Origin: XYA12-FULL-58-9 sp001798605 | Lineage (GTDB): Bacteria > Myxococcota > XYA12-FULL-58-9 | NCBI GenBank assembly: GCA_036736205.1 | Contig: DAINMX010000134.1 | Location: 1 to 16,855, forward strand | Direction: 5' to 3' | DNA length: 16,855 bases | Shown: positions 7,406 to 14,837 of the stretch, piece by piece | Layout: every line of letters begins with the position of its first letter | Position numbering within the stretch: the first letter of the stretch is position 1 | Program-made: the position numbers and the translations under genes | Notes under the pieces: model-generated | What the model saw: only the letters and a program-made list of their open reading frames with translations | Databases searched by the model: none | Told to the model about the DNA's origin: nothing

Positions 7406-8416
7406 CTACCGCCCAGAGTACATGCGTTCGTAATACCCGCGGTACTCTCCTGCCTTAATCCTTTGCCACCACATACGGTTTTCCCGGTACCAATCGACGA
7501 TCTCGGCCATGCGTTCTTCGATGGGTGGCCCGGGCTCGAAACCGAGCTCCGCACGCGCTTTTTGCGGGTCGATGGCGTAGCGACGATCGTGGGCCAGCCG
7601 ATCCGTCACCGGTTGGATCAACGATTCATCGGCACCGACGGCGCGAACGATGGCCAGTGCGATATCACGGTTGTGACGTTCACACTCGCCGCCGAGATTG
7701 TACACCTCCCCGCTCCCGCCACGTTCCCAGGCAAGCCGAAGTCCACGTATGTGATCATCGACATGGATCCAGTCTCGCACATGCCGGCCGTCACCGTAGA
7801 GCGGCAAGGGCTTGCCCTCCATGGCGTTACTCACAAACAGCGGAATGAACTTCTCGGGAAATTGGTACGGACCATAGTTGTTGCTGCAACGGGTCACCAC
7901 AGCATCGAGTCCGTGGGTGCGTTCGGCTGCCAACACCATGTGGTCGCTCGCCGTCTTGCTCGCCGCATACGGAGAGGTAGGCTGCACCGGCCGAGTCTCA
8001 ACAAACCGCTCCGCGGCATCGAGAGCCAGGCTGCCGTAGACTTCATCGGTGGAAACGTGAATGAATCGTTTTACCTTCGCTGTGCGGGCGGCATCCAGCA
8101 TGATCTGGGTTCCCACCACGTTGGTCCGAACGAAACTTGCTGCGCTCTCGATGGAGCGGTCCACATGTGACTCGGCAGCAAAGTGAAACACGGCGTCGAC
8201 ATCGACGAGACTCTTGGCGACCACATCAGGGTCGCAAATATCGCCGCGGACAAAGGAGAAACCGGCATGCCTTTCCACGGGGCGAAGATTCTCGAGATTG
8301 CCCGCATAGGTCAGTAGGTCGAGGACCACCACCTCATCGGTCCATTCCTCTGTCAATGCGGTGCGAACGAAGTGGGAACCGATGAAACCTGCGCCGCCTG
8401 TTACCAGCCATCTCAT
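7406..8416 (-). CDS. rfbB: dTDP-glucose 4,6-dehydratase (RmlB/RfbB)
   Basis: Converts dTDP-glucose to dTDP-4-keto-6-deoxyglucose in the cytoplasm, the branch point to rhamnose, fucosamine-type and other deoxy sugars. The 336-residue product is full length. It has the extended SDR NAD-binding motif TGGAGFIG (residues 6-13), the catalytic TDEVYG with D124 and E125, the active-site YAASK (Y150, K154), the substrate-binding NNYGPYQFPEK, and the DWIHVDDH motif typical of RmlB. The ATG has an AGGTG Shine-Dalgarno, and the initiation region is part of a tandem duplication (8404-8482). The RmlA, RmlC and RmlD genes are absent from the window, so either they lie elsewhere or the keto sugar goes to another deoxy sugar, possibly through the DegT aminotransferase in this locus. 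Confidence 0.95.
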   Translation of the reverse strand: MRWLVTGGAGFIGSHFVRTALTEEWTDEVVVLDLLTYAGNLENLRPVERHAGFSFVRGDICDPDVVAKSLVDVDAVFHFAAESHVDRSIESAASFVRTNVVGTQIMLDAARTAKVKRFIHVSTDEVYGSLALDAAERFVETRPVQPTSPYAASKTASDHMVLAAERTHGLDAVVTRCSNNYGPYQFPEKFIPLFVSNAMEGKPLPLYGDGRHVRDWIHVDDHIRGLRLAWERGGSGEVYNLGGECERHNRDIALAIVRAVGADESLIQPVTDRLAHDRRYAIDPQKARAELGFEPGPPIEERMAEIVDWYRENRMWWQRIKAGEYRGYYERMYSGR

Positions 8417-8482
8417 GAATCACCTATTGCCAGCCGTCTGATAAATCACCCATTGCCAGCCATCGAATGCTGCTCCCCATTG
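8404..8482. repeat. Imperfect tandem repeat (26-27 bp unit, about 3 copies) covering the rfbB start codon
   Basis: Copy 1 is 8404-8429 and contains the Shine-Dalgarno, ATG and first four codons of the dehydratase gene. Copy 2 (8430-8455) matches at 22 of 26 positions, with the start codon changed to ATC on the minus strand. Copy 3 (8456-8482) is degenerate: the first nine bases are identical to copy 1 and the ending is CATTG. Unit boundaries are by eye. Confidence 0.75.
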
Positions 8483-8588
8483 CGCGCCATCAAGGGGGTT
8501 ATCCCAGCTCGTCGAGCATCACAACGAAAAAACCGCGTCCCCATGGCCACCGAAAATCAAGGTGCCATCTCTCGGAATACCTCGGGCA
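8417..8588. other. Intergenic region upstream of rfbB
   Basis: This 172-bp gap between the GT4 gene stop and the dehydratase start contains copies 2 and 3 of the tandem repeat, an inverted repeat GCTCGTCGAGC near 8507, and a 10-bp direct repeat GCATCACAAC (about 8515 and 8586). No reading frame of note and no clear promoter were recognised. Confidence 0.3.
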
Positions 8589-9713
8589 TCACAACTCAAG
8601 ACCGGGCACAACCTCTCGGTACACACTCACCACCGACTCAGCCAACCGACGGTAGGTTCTGCCCGCCACCGCAGCCCTGCCCTCTGCGACGAACCCACTG
8701 CGCATCGATTCGCTCTGGCGCAATTGAGTAATGCCGTCGGCGATGCTTTGGGGCGAGCCGACCTCCACCAACAACCCCGCTTTCCCAAGTGCCTCACGTG
8801 AGCCGGTGGTGTCGGTGGCGACAATCGGAACACCGGCTGCCATCGCCTCCAATAGCGCGATGGGCTCACCCTCCCACAGGGACGACAGGGCAAAAACATC
8901 GAACGCGCCAATGATCTCGGCAACGTCCTCGCGACCGCCGAGGAACTGCACCCGCCCCTGCTGCCGCAGCGGCCCCGCCTGCTCCTCCAGTAACCTTCTC
9001 TGCGGACCATCGCCGACCACCACCAAGACCACATCACGCAATCTCCGAACCGCGTCCACCAGGTCCCCCACAGCTTTCTGTGGCACCAGACGTGACACTG
9101 TCCCCACTACGAACTGCGCCGATTGCAATCCCAACCGTTGACGCGCAGCGTCCCGGTCTACCCTTGCGAAGCGCTCGAAGTCCACCGCGTTCGGGATGTG
9201 CACGCCACGGCCCCTCCCGACGAACCGGCGTCGAATCAGATCGTCGAGATCTGTTCGTGACACAGAGATCACTCGGTCAGCACCTCGGCAGGCAATGGCT
9301 TCCCCTGCGGCAAAGGCCAGGTGACGAAAGCCACGTCCCTTGCGGTACGAGAGGCCGTGCACGGTGTAGACCACAGGCAATCGATGGACCGCGGCCATTG
9401 CGCCAAAGAAGCCGGCACGGGAGCCATGCAGGTGCAGTAGAGAGATTTGGCGGCGGTGAATGGTCGTCGCGAGTCTCCAGACCGGCAGCGGGTTGACCCG
9501 CCAACCGAGACTGTCAAAATTGACAACATCGAATCCCCGCGCCCGCAGTCGCCCGGCCAAGGAGCCATTCGGGCCGACCGCTGCCACACACTCAACCCCC
9601 AATTCCCGCAACTCGAACATCATCCCTTCGAGATGGTTGGCACCACCACCGAGAACGCCTGAGGCCATGACGTGAAGAACCCGAAGGCCGTGGCTTGATT
9701 GAATGGAGCTCAT
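8589..9713 (-). CDS. GT4-family glycosyltransferase
   Basis: GT-B retaining glycosyltransferase, 374 residues, predicted to act on the cytoplasmic side in polysaccharide assembly. The N-terminal acceptor domain opens with LRVLHVMASGVLGGGANHL, the glycine-rich loop seen in GT4 enzymes. VVYTVHGLSY, VISVSRTD and IPNAVDFERF are characteristic, and the donor domain has VGTVSRLVPQKAVGDLV and the EX7E motif in EGEPIALLE (E281, E289). The ATG has no strong Shine-Dalgarno. The first nine residues precede the conserved core, so a slightly later start is possible. It lies 62 bp after the GT2 gene and before the dehydratase gene in the same orientation. Donor and acceptor are unknown. Confidence 0.92.
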   Translation of the reverse strand: MSSIQSSHGLRVLHVMASGVLGGGANHLEGMMFELRELGVECVAAVGPNGSLAGRLRARGFDVVNFDSLGWRVNPLPVWRLATTIHRRQISLLHLHGSRAGFFGAMAAVHRLPVVYTVHGLSYRKGRGFRHLAFAAGEAIACRGADRVISVSRTDLDDLIRRRFVGRGRGVHIPNAVDFERFARVDRDAARQRLGLQSAQFVVGTVSRLVPQKAVGDLVDAVRRLRDVVLVVVGDGPQRRLLEEQAGPLRQQGRVQFLGGREDVAEIIGAFDVFALSSLWEGEPIALLEAMAAGVPIVATDTTGSREALGKAGLLVEVGSPQSIADGITQLRQSESMRSGFVAEGRAAVAGRTYRRLAESVVSVYREVVPGLEL

Positions 9714-9775
9714 GGGACCGTTATTTCTTCGTCAGACTCATAGACCCATTTCGCGTCGGCGAGAACTACAGGGAC

Positions 9776-10576
9776 TCATGAGACCATCTTCCGCAGCACT
9801 TGGTAGACGCGGATCAATTGGCGAATGCCGCGCCCTCGGTGCTTCTCCCAGAACCAAAGCTGACTGTCGCGATAGGCCCTCTGTGCCGCTTCCGAACAAG
9901 TCTGAGCGCTGGCCCCGCGGGAGTGAATGACAGTGATGGATGGATCGTACCAAACCTGACCGCCCCTCGCAGCGAGGCGCAAACAGAAGTCGATGTCTTC
10001 GAAGAAGAGAAAGAACCTCTCGTCAAAACCACCGACATCGAAAAATGCCCGCTGTCGCACCAACAAACAAGACCCGGCCACCCACGGTACGCGACGCGGC
10101 TGCGAGAGAAGGCGATCCAGCAGCCGCCCCAGTCGGGCGTCGCCACCATCCAGCCGACGCTGCAACTGTTGGCGCACGATCTCCAACGACAACCATGGTG
10201 GCGGCCCCAACGCCAACTGGAAATCCCCCTTGTCGTCCACCTGGCGAAAACCGGCAGCGCTCACCGTGGGCCGGTTGCAGAGCAAGCGTTCCATCGCCTC
10301 GATGGCTCCCAAGGGCAGGGTTGCGTCGGGATTGAGAAGCAGCAAGAATTCCCCAGTGGCGCGCTTTGCCGCTTGGTTGACCGCAGTGGAAAAGCCGCCA
10401 TTGGTGTTTCGAGCCATGAGCTCCACTTGAGGGAATCGCTCGCGAACCATTTCCGCGCTGCCATCGCAAGACGCGTTGTCAACCACCACCACCTGGTGTG
10501 CCGCGGCCAAAGACCCCAGGCACCGCGACAACAAATCACGCACTTCGTAGCTGACGACCACCACCGTGATGGTCAT
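9776..10576 (-). CDS. GT2-family glycosyltransferase (rhamnosyltransferase-like)
   Basis: Inverting GT-A glycosyltransferase of 266 residues. Visible motifs are the N-terminal strand TVVVVSYEV, VVVDNASCDGS (29-40) for nucleotide binding, the NTNGGF loop, NPDA at 82-85 in the DXD position, and FDERFFLFFEDIDFCLR near residue 200, which is characteristic of WbbL-like rhamnosyltransferases. No transmembrane segment is obvious, so it is probably a soluble or peripheral enzyme. The RmlB in this locus makes a dTDP-6-deoxy sugar, so a rhamnose donor is plausible but not shown. The start ATG has a GAGGGG Shine-Dalgarno about 9 nt upstream. It is the first glycosyltransferase after the TPR gene, 55 bp downstream of it. 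Confidence 0.92.
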   Translation of the reverse strand: MTITVVVVSYEVRDLLSRCLGSLAAAHQVVVVDNASCDGSAEMVRERFPQVELMARNTNGGFSTAVNQAAKRATGEFLLLLNPDATLPLGAIEAMERLLCNRPTVSAAGFRQVDDKGDFQLALGPPPWLSLEIVRQQLQRRLDGGDARLGRLLDRLLSQPRRVPWVAGSCLLVRQRAFFDVGGFDERFFLFFEDIDFCLRLAARGGQVWYDPSITVIHSRGASAQTCSEAAQRAYRDSQLWFWEKHRGRGIRQLIRVYQVLRKMVS

Positions 10577-10631
10577 CGACGGCGTCCCCTCACGTCATGG
10601 GGCGCTGCGCAGCAAATCGGAGAAAGAAAGA

Positions 10632-13385
10632 TCACCTGTGCCTCTTGCCCTTACCCTTGCCTTTGCCCTTGGTTTTGCCCTTGGCCTTTTCCTGCGGTGA
10701 CTCTCCGGTGAGAAACGACAGAGCTGCTCGGTCGTTGGGCCTGCCAAGGAGCACTGCCACCGCCGCGGCCTGGGCTTCAGCCATGGCACCTCTCGCCGCC
10801 AAGGTGCGTGCAAGGCCCACCCGTGATGCCCCGTCTAGTGGATTGGCATCGAGCAGGTCGCGGTAGATCCGTTCTGCTTCGCTTTGGGACTTCGAACTCT
10901 CCTCCAACACTCGCGCCTGATACAAACGGACCACCCTGTGCCGGGAATCGGAATCGAGCGCTGCTGCCAAATCGCGCTTGGCAGGCGCGGACTTGCCCGC
11001 TTCCAAGGCAAAGACAGCGCGATAGAGTCGCGCCCCAACCTCGTTGGGGTCAGAACGTACTGCGCGATTGACGGCGGCGTTGGCCTTTCCCAGGTCTTGA
11101 GCGAAATAGTAGGCTGCGGCCGCCGCAGTATCGAGCACAGGATTGTCCTGTCGCCCCACCTTGGCAAATTGTTTTGCCATGGTGAGATAGACCTGCACCG
11201 GGGCGGCGTAAGGCTCGAGGTAGTCCTCTGCCGCGCGCGCCGGGTCAAAATCGATAGCCCGACGCACTGCGGCTGCTGCCGCCCGCAAGTCGCCCTTCTC
11301 GAGCTCGAGAAAGGCCGCCATCAGGTGCAACGGAACGTGATGCGGTGATTCCTTCAACGCGGTCGCCACAACTTGACTGGCTTCCCGCGGTTCTTGCAGT
11401 TGCAAGAGCATCGCTAACAACATGGCGACGTGCGGTTGGTCGGGGGCGAGATTGAAGGCCGCCTCCAAAGAATCGATGGCGTTGTCCACAGCGCCAGCGC
11501 TCTCATCGACTTGACCGGCGACATACAAGAGCTCGGGTAGATCAGGGGAGAGCGCCAACGCCTCATCGAGCCACTTGGAGACTCCAGAGCTGTCAAGGCC
11601 GCGACCCGAGGTGACGATCACGACTTTCTCGCCAATCAAACGCGCCCGATTCAGTGGGCTCAGATCCTCATCGCGCAGACCGGCATTGACGATATCGAAG
11701 GCCTCTTCTGCATTGCCTTCGCGTAGCAACAACCGTGCGAGCAATAGACGGTCGTCCACCGACGCCCAACCGCGATCGAGAATGTGCCGGAGCTGACTCG
11801 TCGCCCCTCGGAAGTCGCCGAGCGCGACTGCAAACCGAGTCAAACGACGGAGAACGCCCACGTCCTCAGGGCCCCTGCCGAGAGCTCCCTGCCACACTCC
11901 GAGTGCCCGCTTGACGTTGCCCGAGCGAAGATACGCTTCTCCGGTCCACGCCGCCAAATCAGGCGGCGCGTCAGGCTCATCCTTCAAAGCCACCATCTCC
12001 TCGGCAGCGACGTCGGGGCGAGTGCGCATGCGGCTGACCGCAGAAACCAGACGCAAACTCGACGATTCAGGTTTGAGCTGCAAAGCCCGCTCTGCAGCTT
12101 GCCGTGCGGCCTCTGCACGACCAGCACGCACCAGAAGCCAAGCCCGTGCCCGCTCCAGGTCTGTTCGATAGACGCTGTCTGGATCATCACCGATGGCTGA
12201 CGTAATGGCACCAAGAGCGGTGTTGATGCTTTCCTCGTCGATCCGATCCGGCCATTGCGATAACACCAAACCATAGGCCGCAATCGCCTGGGCCGAGTCA
12301 GCATTCCTTATCAATGCGGAACGAGCTGCCCGATAGGCGTTGCGCATTCCTTGATCAGAGCCGCTTTGTAATCCCTCGCGCGCCACCCGCATTGCCGCGT
12401 CAACCGACGGTTCATCCGCCACAACGCCTTGGGCAACCCAGGCCCCCACCTGATGCCGCAACGGATTTGGAATTCTCGGTGGCGCTGGCGGACGGTTCCT
12501 GATGATCGACATCGCGACCACGATGCCGATCGCCAACACGGCAGTACCACCAACGGCTGCTCCCAAACGCCAAGAGCTACTGCTTCTGGCCCCCATCGCT
12601 GAGGGCTGTGACCCTGGGGAATGGGCATGGCCCGTCGCATGTGTACTCTCGAGACTCGGCTCCCGTGCGTGCCGCGAGGAAACTGGCTCGACGGATGGCT
12701 GGCCACGTGAAATCGCAATCGACCGAGGCTCAACTGCCCCAGTTGTCGAGGACGTCGACGCCAATAGCGATGTTGTTGTCGAAAGAGATTGCCCATCGTC
12801 AGCCAAACCCGCGCCCACGACGATCTTACCCCCGTCGTCCAGATCCAACACTCCGGACCCAGCGGGCAACCCTTCCCCCTCCGACCGATACTCCCCCGCT
12901 TGCTCCAGGCCTCCACCGTCGCTGCCATTGAGGGACAAATCGAGCGACAGCTCTGGACCACTGTCGAGGGAAAACGCTGGGCCTTCACCCACTCCGTCAC
13001 CATCGAGCGAAATCCCGTGGCCGGCGGTACCTGCACCGCCACCGATACCGTCCAGTGAGAGCTCTGTCCCACCACCAAGAGACAGATTCCCGCCGAACGC
13101 CGAGTCATCCAGCGAAAGATTAAGGCCCGAATCAGCCGGCGAAAGATCAAGGGCCGAATCATCCAGCACGAGAGGTGCCGGTCCATCCAGCGTTAGCTCG
13201 GGTGCTGACGCGGACAGGTCCTGCACCGCTGAGTCAAAGCCCGAGAGCGCAGACGGCCCATTGATTGTTGGTATGGGTCCAGATTGCACCAAACCGTGGC
13301 ACTTGGGACACGGTACCTCCCCGCCAAGGAGACTCGCGTCGTTTGCGGCGAAGGCCGTGTTGCAGGTGGGACAAACCAGTTCCAT
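10632..13385 (-). CDS. Zinc-ribbon (MJ0042-type) membrane-anchored TPR protein with LSLD repeats and a Lys/Gly tail
   Basis: Large 917-residue protein of unknown role. N-terminus: a zinc ribbon with Cys5, Cys8, Cys26 and Cys29 (CPTC and CPKC knuckles), resembling MJ0042-type fingers. Residues about 45-170 are low complexity, acidic, and repeat LSLD/LTLD-DS motifs. A Ser/Thr/Pro-rich linker follows, then one transmembrane helix (about 272-294). Residues about 310-890 are TPR-like helical repeats rich in Ala (for example LKPESSSLRLVSAVSR, LAPDQPHVAMLLAMLL). The C-terminus is a basic run made of KGK units encoded by a 6-bp DNA repeat. Similar zinc-ribbon TPR proteins are common in myxobacteria as I recall. 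Position at the head of the polysaccharide genes suggests a scaffold or assembly role, which is inference. No clear Shine-Dalgarno is seen, and a 9-bp repeat array begins about 50 bp upstream. Confidence 0.85.
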   Translation of the reverse strand: MELVCPTCNTAFAANDASLLGGEVPCPKCHGLVQSGPIPTINGPSALSGFDSAVQDLSASAPELTLDGPAPLVLDDSALDLSPADSGLNLSLDDSAFGGNLSLGGGTELSLDGIGGGAGTAGHGISLDGDGVGEGPAFSLDSGPELSLDLSLNGSDGGGLEQAGEYRSEGEGLPAGSGVLDLDDGGKIVVGAGLADDGQSLSTTTSLLASTSSTTGAVEPRSIAISRGQPSVEPVSSRHAREPSLESTHATGHAHSPGSQPSAMGARSSSSWRLGAAVGGTAVLAIGIVVAMSIIRNRPPAPPRIPNPLRHQVGAWVAQGVVADEPSVDAAMRVAREGLQSGSDQGMRNAYRAARSALIRNADSAQAIAAYGLVLSQWPDRIDEESINTALGAITSAIGDDPDSVYRTDLERARAWLLVRAGRAEAARQAAERALQLKPESSSLRLVSAVSRMRTRPDVAAEEMVALKDEPDAPPDLAAWTGEAYLRSGNVKRALGVWQGALGRGPEDVGVLRRLTRFAVALGDFRGATSQLRHILDRGWASVDDRLLLARLLLREGNAEEAFDIVNAGLRDEDLSPLNRARLIGEKVVIVTSGRGLDSSGVSKWLDEALALSPDLPELLYVAGQVDESAGAVDNAIDSLEAAFNLAPDQPHVAMLLAMLLQLQEPREASQVVATALKESPHHVPLHLMAAFLELEKGDLRAAAAAVRRAIDFDPARAAEDYLEPYAAPVQVYLTMAKQFAKVGRQDNPVLDTAAAAAYYFAQDLGKANAAVNRAVRSDPNEVGARLYRAVFALEAGKSAPAKRDLAAALDSDSRHRVVRLYQARVLEESSKSQSEAERIYRDLLDANPLDGASRVGLARTLAARGAMAEAQAAAVAVLLGRPNDRAALSFLTGESPQEKAKGKTKGKGKGKGKRHR

Positions 13386-13433
13386 GAGTTATCTGGAAAT
13401 TACCAGCTCACCGAGGTGCAAGCCAGCAGGAGT

Positions 13434-13643
13434 AAACTGACAAAACTGACAAAACTGACAAAACTGACAAAACTGACAAAACTGACAANNNNNNNNNNNN
13501 NNNNNNNNNNNNNNNNNNNNNNNNNNNNNNNNNNNNNNNNNNNNNNNNNNNNNNNNNNNNNNNNNNNNNNNNNNNNNNNNNNNNNNNNAAACTGACAAAA
13601 CTGACAAAACTGACAAAACTGACAAAACTGACAAAACTGACAA
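13434..13643. repeat. 9-bp tandem repeat array (CTGACAAAA)n interrupted by an assembly gap
   Basis: About 5.8 perfect copies lie left of the gap (13437-13488) and about 6 right of it (13589-13643). Degenerate relatives follow to about 13660 (CCGACAGAGACAAC). The array has no internal spacers of unique sequence. The 100 N inside it are a scaffold placeholder, so the true copy number is unknown. On the minus strand the unit reads TTTTGTCAG. Confidence 0.95.
13489..13588. other. Scaffold gap (100 N)
   Basis: Exactly 100 undetermined bases, the usual placeholder for a gap of unknown length, flanked on both sides by the same 9-bp repeat. The assembler probably could not span the array. Confidence 0.98.
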
Positions 13644-13712
13644 GACCCGACAGAGACAACGGAGTTTGACGATTGAGGCAACAGAGGTTGGGAAGGGAAG
13701 CGTGTGTGCGCC

Positions 13713-14213
13713 TCAGGGCTCGTAGTCTGCCCTGTGCGGGTCCCAATCGACAAAGGCATCCAACTCATGTTCGGACGCGCCGCTCTTCATTTTCTCGAGG
13801 GCCGTCACCTCGAGCTGACGAATGCGCTCACGCGTGAGATTCAGGATCTCTCCCACTTCCTCAAGAGTAATACCGCCGCGTTCAGCAACGTCGAGAGCAC
13901 AAGTCTCTTCCAGTTCCCAAACCTCTTGGGAGGGGAAATTCAGTTTGATGGAGCCCGTCTCCGGATTGACGTCCAGATACAGGTGGTGCTTGCACGACAC
14001 ATACAAACACGGACGCGGACCATTCCTGCACTCAGAGCGATTCTTTGGCCGGTCATAATCGGGAAGGTCGGCCACATCCCCGGCCCGCTCCCGGCGCCGT
14101 CGTTCGCGGAGCATCTCACGCCGTGACATCGTCTTTGGCCGCCGATGCGGCCGGTCCCGTCGCTCGCTGCCCTGCTCCCCGGAACCCTCATCCCAAGAAG
14201 CCTTAGCTTTCAT
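13713..14213 (-). CDS. Sigma-70 region 4-like HTH DNA-binding protein
   Basis: A 166-residue protein with a charged, Arg-rich N-terminus (about 18-60), a Cys/His segment CRNGPRPCLYVSCKHH (62-77), and a C-terminal helix-turn-helix matching sigma-70 region 4.2 (about 116-142: TLEEVGEILNLTRERIRQLE). Region 2 of sigma factors is absent, so it is not a complete sigma factor. It is more likely a regulator that binds DNA or RNA polymerase through a sigma-4-like fold. The Cys cluster may bind metal, which is inference. The start is fixed by AAGGAGG 5 nt before the ATG at 14213; the longer open frame to 14267 lacks this. Close relatives are, from memory, widespread in Myxococcota and relatives. It lies downstream of a MerR-like gene on the same strand (117 bp apart). 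Confidence 0.85.
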   Translation of the reverse strand: MKAKASWDEGSGEQGSERRDRPHRRPKTMSRREMLRERRRRERAGDVADLPDYDRPKNRSECRNGPRPCLYVSCKHHLYLDVNPETGSIKLNFPSQEVWELEETCALDVAERGGITLEEVGEILNLTRERIRQLEVTALEKMKSGASEHELDAFVDWDPHRADYEP

Positions 14214-14330
14214 CAGACCCTCCTTCGCAGCCCTCAGGCAAAACCACCAAAGCTCCCAACCCGCCACTGTGCATATCGCACCGCATCAACCATGCACTCG
14301 AGCCAATGGAAGAGACACCAACGGTAGATC

Positions 14331-14831
14331 TCACGGCTGCAACCGCGGCGTACCCAGCCGTGACACCAACCGCTCTACGGCTCTGATCTCCCGGGTCAAC
14401 ACCTTGGCTCGGTTGTCGAGGTCCCGTTTGAGCGCATCCCGTTTCTTCTTGTTTTCCTGGTGCCGAATCGCCTCTTTCAAACGTTCGACAACCTGGCCTG
14501 CGGACCGAGCCAGTGCTTGTACCTCGCCGGCGACACCGGCCTGGCCCAGCCGAATTTCATCGAGTGTGGCACCGTCGTCCAGCGCACTCTTGATGTTGTT
14601 GATGAGACGAACCACCGCGACCGGGTATAAACCACTCGAGCCACGGTGACGCCCGCGAATCCCGACCCTACGCGACTTGGGCAACAGTCCAAGCTGGACA
14701 TACTTGCGCAGCGACGGGGCGCTGAACCGCTCACCCTTATTCTGGAAGATCTCGACAATCATCGTTGAGCTGATTCCGCCACCATATCGTGCTTCAAAGC
14801 GTTTCAACTCAGCAGCAGTTAGACGTGACAT
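14331..14831 (-). CDS. MerR-like HTH transcriptional regulator
   Basis: A 166-residue protein. An N-terminal segment (TAAELKRFEARYGGGISS) precedes a winged-HTH-like region with FSAPSLRKYVQLGLLP, matching the MerR recognition pattern of LRYYxxxGLL type, then SGLYPVAVVRLINNIK and a long C-terminal basic coiled coil (about 105-160) of the kind that mediates dimerisation. No Cys-based metal site is visible, so it is not a classical metal sensor. ATG 14831 is chosen. A GTG two codons upstream is possible. Neither has a Shine-Dalgarno, and TATATC lies 8 nt before the ATG, so a leaderless transcript is possible. It may work with the sigma-4-like protein encoded just downstream. Confidence 0.82.
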   Translation of the reverse strand: MSRLTAAELKRFEARYGGGISSTMIVEIFQNKGERFSAPSLRKYVQLGLLPKSRRVGIRGRHRGSSGLYPVAVVRLINNIKSALDDGATLDEIRLGQAGVAGEVQALARSAGQVVERLKEAIRHQENKKKRDALKRDLDNRAKVLTREIRAVERLVSRLGTPRLQP

Positions 14832-14837
14832 GTGCAC

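Larger units (their letters stand above)
13386..13712. other. Intergenic region with minisatellite and scaffold gap
   Basis: The 327-bp stretch between the sigma-like gene stop and the TPR gene start holds the 9-bp repeat array with 100 N and no recognisable gene. It must contain the TPR promoter if that gene is transcribed separately. I could not assign -35/-10 boxes. No terminator hairpin is evident after the sigma-like gene. Confidence 0.5.

Noticed and set aside
7390..7554. N-terminal extension of the GT4 gene into the dehydratase gene
   Set aside because: Family N-terminus (MRVALVHDW) begins at 7389; the extension is a shadow of the dehydratase coding sequence.
9508..9525. TGTCAAAATTGACA near-palindrome as an operator
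   Set aside because: Lies inside the GT4 coding sequence with no nearby gene start; likely chance.
9800..10711. Plus-strand 303-residue open frame opposite the GT2 gene
   Set aside because: Antisense shadow of a clearly conserved glycosyltransferase; low-complexity end comes from the Lys/Gly tail repeat.
12502..13440. Plus-strand 312-residue open frame opposite the TPR gene
   Set aside because: Ser/Pro-rich sequence that is simply the antisense of the LSLD repeat region; no Shine-Dalgarno and no domain.
13434..13643. Tandem array as CRISPR or as coding repeats
   Set aside because: The unit is 9 bp with no unique spacers, so not CRISPR. All three minus frames are open only because the unit is a multiple of three and lacks stop codons on that strand.
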